From the NCBI GenBank assembly GCA_964514665.1, contig CAZESH010000163.1:1-9376 (forward strand): a stretch of 9,376 bases of DNA. The letters run 5' to 3'. The first letter of the stretch is position 1, and each line of letters begins with the position of its first letter. Source of the stretch: CAZESH01 sp964514665. GTDB taxonomy: Bacteria > Bacillota > Bacilli > Paenibacillales > KCTC-25726. Positions 6,986 through 9,376 of the stretch are shown here, in pieces. The notes beneath the pieces were generated by a model that saw only the letters and a list, made by a program, of their open reading frames with translations, was not told the DNA's origin and made no database searches. The position numbers and the translations under genes were made by a program.

Positions 6986-7816
6986 ATGCTAAAAGGAATT
7001 AATCAATGGTGCTTTCCGGAAGGAACACCTTTGGAAGCCATGTTCGATACGTGTCAGAAAGCAGGCTATGACGCAATCGAGCTGAACCTTTACGAACCCG
7101 GAGGCGTCGGCCTCACCATGGATACGACAGCGGCCGAAGCGGAGGCCGTCGGCGCGATGGCAAGAAAATACGGCCTGCAGCTGCGCAGCTTGTCCACCGG
7201 ACTTTTGGGCAAGCATCCGCTTTCCTCGCCTGATGAGTCCGTGCGGGAGATGGGCAGACGCGCCATTACCAAACAGCTTGAACTGGCCGGTGTGCTCGGC
7301 ATGGATACGATTCTCGTCGTTCCGGGCCGGGTCACCGAAGAAGTTCCCTATGACGAAGTCTATAAGCGCAGTCAGGAGGAACTTAAGAAAGTCATACCGG
7401 ATGCGGAAGCGCGCAAAATCCATTTGGGTGTCGAGAACGTATGGAACAAATTTTTGCTTTCACCGCTGGAAATGGCCCGCTACATCGATGAATTGGATTC
7501 ACCGTATGCTGCCGTTTACTTTGATGTAGGCAATGTCTTGATTTGGGGATTTCCGGATCAATGGATCCGCATCCTGAACAAGCGAATCAAGAAGGTGCAT
7601 GTAAAGGATTTCAAAACAGCCGTAGGCAACTACACCGGTTTTGTGCCGCTATTGGCAGGCAGCCTGAATTGGGGGCGGGTCAGGGATGCGCTAAGGGAGA
7701 TCGGCTATTCGGATACGCTTGTGGCAGAATTGGATCCCTATGCAAGCACGCCGGATCAATTGATTTACGATACCGCCAGACATATAGGGTTCATTATTGA
7801 CGGAACGGTGAAGTAA
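6986..7816 (+). CDS. TIM-barrel sugar isomerase/epimerase, UlaE/hexulose-phosphate isomerase-like (gene C)
   Basis: This 276-aa member of the xylose-isomerase-like TIM-barrel superfamily is close in length to L-ribulose-5-phosphate 3-epimerase (UlaE)-type and D-tagatose 3-epimerase-type enzymes. The metal ligands are E150 in GVENVWNKF, D180 in YFDVGNV, H205 in VHVKDF and E248 in VAELDPY. The run ENVWNKFLLSPLEM and the late LLAGSLNW loop fit the UlaE-like group; the loop more often reads G-D-x-x-W, and here the aspartate is a serine. AAAGGA at 6972-6977 lies 8 bases before the ATG. The final 11 codons are repeated before gene A, and a gutted copy of A follows C, so C and A were once neighbours in the order C-A. 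The substrate is unknown; a keto sugar is likely. Confidence 0.88.
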   Translation: MLKGINQWCFPEGTPLEAMFDTCQKAGYDAIELNLYEPGGVGLTMDTTAAEAEAVGAMARKYGLQLRSLSTGLLGKHPLSSPDESVREMGRRAITKQLELAGVLGMDTILVVPGRVTEEVPYDEVYKRSQEELKKVIPDAEARKIHLGVENVWNKFLLSPLEMARYIDELDSPYAAVYFDVGNVLIWGFPDQWIRILNKRIKKVHVKDFKTAVGNYTGFVPLLAGSLNWGRVRDALREIGYSDTLVAELDPYASTPDQLIYDTARHIGFIIDGTVK

Positions 7817-7839
7817 TAAGGGAAGGTTTGCCGTGAAAG
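7781..7839 (+). repeat. C-end/A-start repeat, right copy (matches 4076-4135)
   Basis: Here the C end belongs to the intact C gene, and the A start is the beginning of the A stub. The ribosome-binding-site spacer is still recognisable but the A start codon has become GTG. Confidence 0.85.
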
Positions 7840-7882
7840 CATCGGCATGGAAAATGTCAAACGCTTATGGACGGAAGTTTAA
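7833..7882 (+). pseudogene. Gutted second copy of gene A (start joined to last codons)
   Basis: GTGAAAG matches the first bases of gene A (ATGAAAG at 4129) and is joined directly to the last 14 codons of A plus its stop. Positions 7838-7884 match 4948-4994 at 44 of 47 bases. About 800 bases of gene body are missing. The joint lies at a shared AG, as expected for deletion between very short matches. The joined tail is out of frame with the GTG, so no A-like peptide can be made. The GTG frame instead runs on in frame into Ox2, which may mislead automatic start calls for that gene. Confidence 0.85.
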
Positions 7883-7913
7883 ACGATCCATTTTCGAAAG
7901 GAGTGGAGAAATC

Positions 7914-8876
7914 ATGGTGGTACGAGTAGGAGTAGTAGGCGCTGGAGGCATTGGCGCCGAGCATTTGAAGCATCTGCATGACAATGAACAGGCGAATCTC
8001 ACCGCTGTATGCGATATTGTGAAAGTGAGTGCCGATCAAGCCGCCGAGAAATACGGGGCGGTGCCGTATCAGGATTTTAATGAAATGCTGACCAAAGAAC
8101 GGCTTGATGCCCTTTTTCTGTGCGTGCCCCCTTTTGCACACGGGGACATGGAGGAAAAGGCTGCAGAGCGGAGCATTCATCTTTTCGTGGAAAAGCCCGT
8201 CGGCTTAAGCATGGAAGCGGTTGAACAAAAGGCGGAAGCGATCCGCAAATCCGGGATTATTGCGGGAACGGGCTACTGCCTGCGCTATCTGGATACGGTT
8301 CAGAAAGCGAAGGCGTATCTCGAAGGTAAGAAGATCGCCATGGTGCGCGCCCATCGATTCGGCGGTTTCGTTCCCGTACCTTGGTGGAGGGATATGGCCA
8401 AATCGGGCGGACAGCTGATTGAACAGACGACGCACAATTTGGATCTGCTGCTTTATTTGGCCGGCGAAGTTTCCAAAGTATCCGCAGACATGGCGCTTCG
8501 CGTCATGGACGACATCGAGGGAATCAATATCCCGGATGTTTACTCGGTCAATCTTTTGTTCGCTTCTGGAGCGGTCGGTCATCTGGACACTTCTTTTGTC
8601 GACCAACCGGATTCCCGATCCTCACTGGAAATTATCGGCCGCGGATTTCGTGTGGCCATCGACGGCACGGCTTTGACCATAATGGAAAAGAATAACACCG
8701 TCACCTACAAGAGTGAGTCCAACTTTTACAAAGTGCAGGATGACGCTTTCATACAAGCCGTCGCTTCGGGGGACCGCAGTCTGATTCTGGCTCCTTACGA
8801 GGAAGCGGCGCGCACCCTCAAGGTGTCTCTAGCGGCCCATGAATCGTCAGAGTCCGGATCTTCCGTACGAATCTAA
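7914..8876 (+). CDS. Gfo/Idh/MocA-family NAD(P)-dependent dehydrogenase (Ox2)
   Basis: This 320-aa oxidoreductase acts on a sugar or glycoside hydroxyl. The Rossmann motif is VGVVGAGGIGAEH, with GxGxxG at residues 9-14. The catalytic lysine is K94 in VEKPVG, and the C-terminal domain has SGGQLIEQTTHNLDLL with H174 and D177. The segment GTGYCLRYLDTVQKAK and the ending AAHESSESGSSVRI are usual for the family, so the gene looks complete. The ATG at 7914 was chosen, with AAAGGAG at 7897-7903 and GGAG at 7905-7908. An upstream in-frame GTG at 7833 is rejected because those 27 codons are the gutted copy of gene A read in the wrong frame. Ox2 lies between the A stub and the X stub, which makes it part of the inferred ancestral order C-A-Ox2-X-B. 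Confidence 0.92.
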   Translation: MVVRVGVVGAGGIGAEHLKHLHDNEQANLTAVCDIVKVSADQAAEKYGAVPYQDFNEMLTKERLDALFLCVPPFAHGDMEEKAAERSIHLFVEKPVGLSMEAVEQKAEAIRKSGIIAGTGYCLRYLDTVQKAKAYLEGKKIAMVRAHRFGGFVPVPWWRDMAKSGGQLIEQTTHNLDLLLYLAGEVSKVSADMALRVMDDIEGINIPDVYSVNLLFASGAVGHLDTSFVDQPDSRSSLEIIGRGFRVAIDGTALTIMEKNNTVTYKSESNFYKVQDDAFIQAVASGDRSLILAPYEEAARTLKVSLAAHESSESGSSVRI

Positions 8877-8911
8877 AACCCAAGAGATGTCAAAGATCAA
8901 TTGACCAATCG

Positions 8912-9064
8912 CGGCCGAAAACGTTCGCCACATACAATGTTTATGTCCTGGATGCGGGCGGAGCTCAGAATAGCACTATCCTTCCCGGGATGCTGAATTA
9001 TGCTGATCTTCCGGACTTGGAAAATGGGCGGTTGGACATACAGATCGAGGGAACGGTTGGATGA
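8912..9064 (+). pseudogene. Longer stub of lost gene X (about 50 codons and stop)
   Basis: An open frame without a start encodes RPKTFATYNVYVLDAGG, then AQNST and ILPGMLNYADLPDLEN, and ends GRLDIQIEGTVG with a TGA. The last 28 codons match the stub at 5002-5088. The part before 8978 has no second copy to compare with, but its composition looks like protein and it may extend the true X sequence. The frame stays open further upstream into the end of Ox2, so the left border is uncertain. The stop overlaps the following ATG as ATGA. I cannot name the family. A small accessory subunit for the TIM-barrel enzymes is one guess from the context. Confidence 0.65.
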
Positions 9065-9082
9065 AATTCGGTGTCTGTACAA
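8978..9082 (+). repeat. X-end/B-start repeat, right copy (matches 5002-5106)
   Basis: This is a gapless 105-base match to the region spanning the end of X and start of B before the intact gene B. The match ends sharply at 9082, where the ribosome binding site of gene Y begins. Confidence 0.85.
9061..9082 (+). pseudogene. Stub of gene B: first seven codons
   Basis: It encodes MKFGVCT, the same first seven residues as gene B, with three silent base changes, after a conserved GAGGGA ribosome binding site region. The similarity then stops at the GGAGGAGG of gene Y. The stub frame has no stop and reaches the ATG of Y in frame after 14 codons, so ribosomes starting here would make Y with a 14-residue extension. 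The seven residues after MKFGVCT are only the translated spacer of Y. Confidence 0.75.
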
Positions 9083-9102
9083 GTTGGAGGAGGAAAGCCC
9101 AA

Positions 9103-9376
9103 ATGTCAATACCATTATTATTTGGCCCGTACGGAAGCGCACTGCTTCCTAAAAATGTAAAAGAATACGGAGTCAATGCCGTATGGTTTCACGGATTTGA
9201 TGAACCTTCGTTTTCAGCATGCTCGGAACTGGGACTGGAGGCATGTGTGGAATTTAAAACTTTTCGCGCAGACTTTCAACAGCATCCAGAACTGGTCCCG
9301 GTTGGAACAGACGGCCAGCCGATTCGCTACGGGAAGTTGGTGCAGGGAATATGCCTGTCGCAAAAGGAATATTTGG
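9103..9376 (+). CDS. N-terminal part of a possible TIM-barrel glycoside hydrolase-like protein (gene Y), cut by the window end
   Basis: Ninety-one codons are visible and the frame is open to the last base. The ATG at 9103 follows GGAGGAGG (9087-9094) by 8 bases. The protein begins MSIPLLFGPYGSALLPKNV and continues with VNAVWFHGFDEPSFSACSEL and CVEFKTFRADF. The alternation of short hydrophobic strands with helices, and the look of the VWFHGF and VEFKTF stretches, suggest the first strands of a TIM barrel like those of glycoside hydrolase-type proteins in carbohydrate clusters. That placement is from general resemblance; catalytic residues would lie beyond the window. Its position after the B stub suggests that it joined the cluster at the right-hand breakpoint, or that it stood after B in the ancestor. 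It might hydrolyse or otherwise process the imported glycoside. Confidence 0.6.
   Translation, partial: MSIPLLFGPYGSALLPKNVKEYGVNAVWFHGFDEPSFSACSELGLEACVEFKTFRADFQQHPELVPVGTDGQPIRYGKLVQGICLSQKEYL

Noticed and set aside
6989..7423. Reverse-strand open frame opposite gene C
   Set aside because: It lies wholly inside a gene with a clear metal-binding TIM-barrel signature, so it is a shadow of its codon use.
8897..9142. Reverse-strand open frame after Ox2
   Set aside because: The forward strand carries the X-end/B-start repeat with silent-site bias, which shows that the coding direction was forward.
1..9376. CRISPR array, tRNA, rRNA or insertion sequence
   Set aside because: No regularly spaced repeats, no cloverleaf-like RNA and no transposase or terminal inverted repeats were seen. 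The repeats present are single pairs explained by gene stubs.

Overview
The window looks like chromosomal DNA of a low-to-mid-GC Bacillota, most like Paenibacillus or a close relative. The signs are strong AAGGAGG-type ribosome binding sites, tightly packed co-directional genes, a CUT1-type sugar ABC importer without its own ATPase, and a carbohydrate catabolic cluster of Gfo/Idh/MocA dehydrogenases and TIM-barrel sugar isomerases. The genus is inferred from style and not proven. All confident genes are on the + strand.

Layout. Positions 1-696 form an AT-rich upstream region with operator-like palindromes and one short leader reading frame behind a strong ribosome binding site. Positions 697-4033 encode two sugar-transport permeases and a lipoprotein solute-binding protein, followed by a GC-rich hairpin at 4043-4067. 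Positions 4129-8876 encode TIM-barrel protein 'A' (4129), TIM-barrel protein 'B' (5085), dehydrogenase 'Ox1' (5885), TIM-barrel protein 'C' (6986) and dehydrogenase 'Ox2' (7914). A further gene, 'Y', starts at 9103 and runs off the end of the window.

The most striking feature lies between the genes. Several spacers are gene stubs that match other parts of the window. The last 11 codons of C recur before A (4076-4111). The start and last 14 codons of A, with the middle deleted, lie after C (7833-7882). The 3' end of an otherwise absent gene 'X' lies before B (5002-5088) and again after Ox2 (about 8912-9064), where the first codons of B follow it (9061-9082). All scars fit one ancestral order, C-A-Ox2-X-B. 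In this reading the block became doubled and then lost different genes from each copy: the left copy kept A and B, and the right copy kept C and Ox2. This resembles tandem duplication followed by reciprocal loss, or the joining of two diverged homologous clusters.

Likely function. The importer brings in an oligosaccharide or glycoside. One or both NAD(P)-dependent dehydrogenases oxidise a sugar hydroxyl, and the three metal-dependent TIM-barrel proteins isomerise, epimerise or cleave the product. A route through 3-keto sugars, including glycoside or C-glycoside cleavage, and an inositol-like route are both compatible. The sequence does not fix the substrate.
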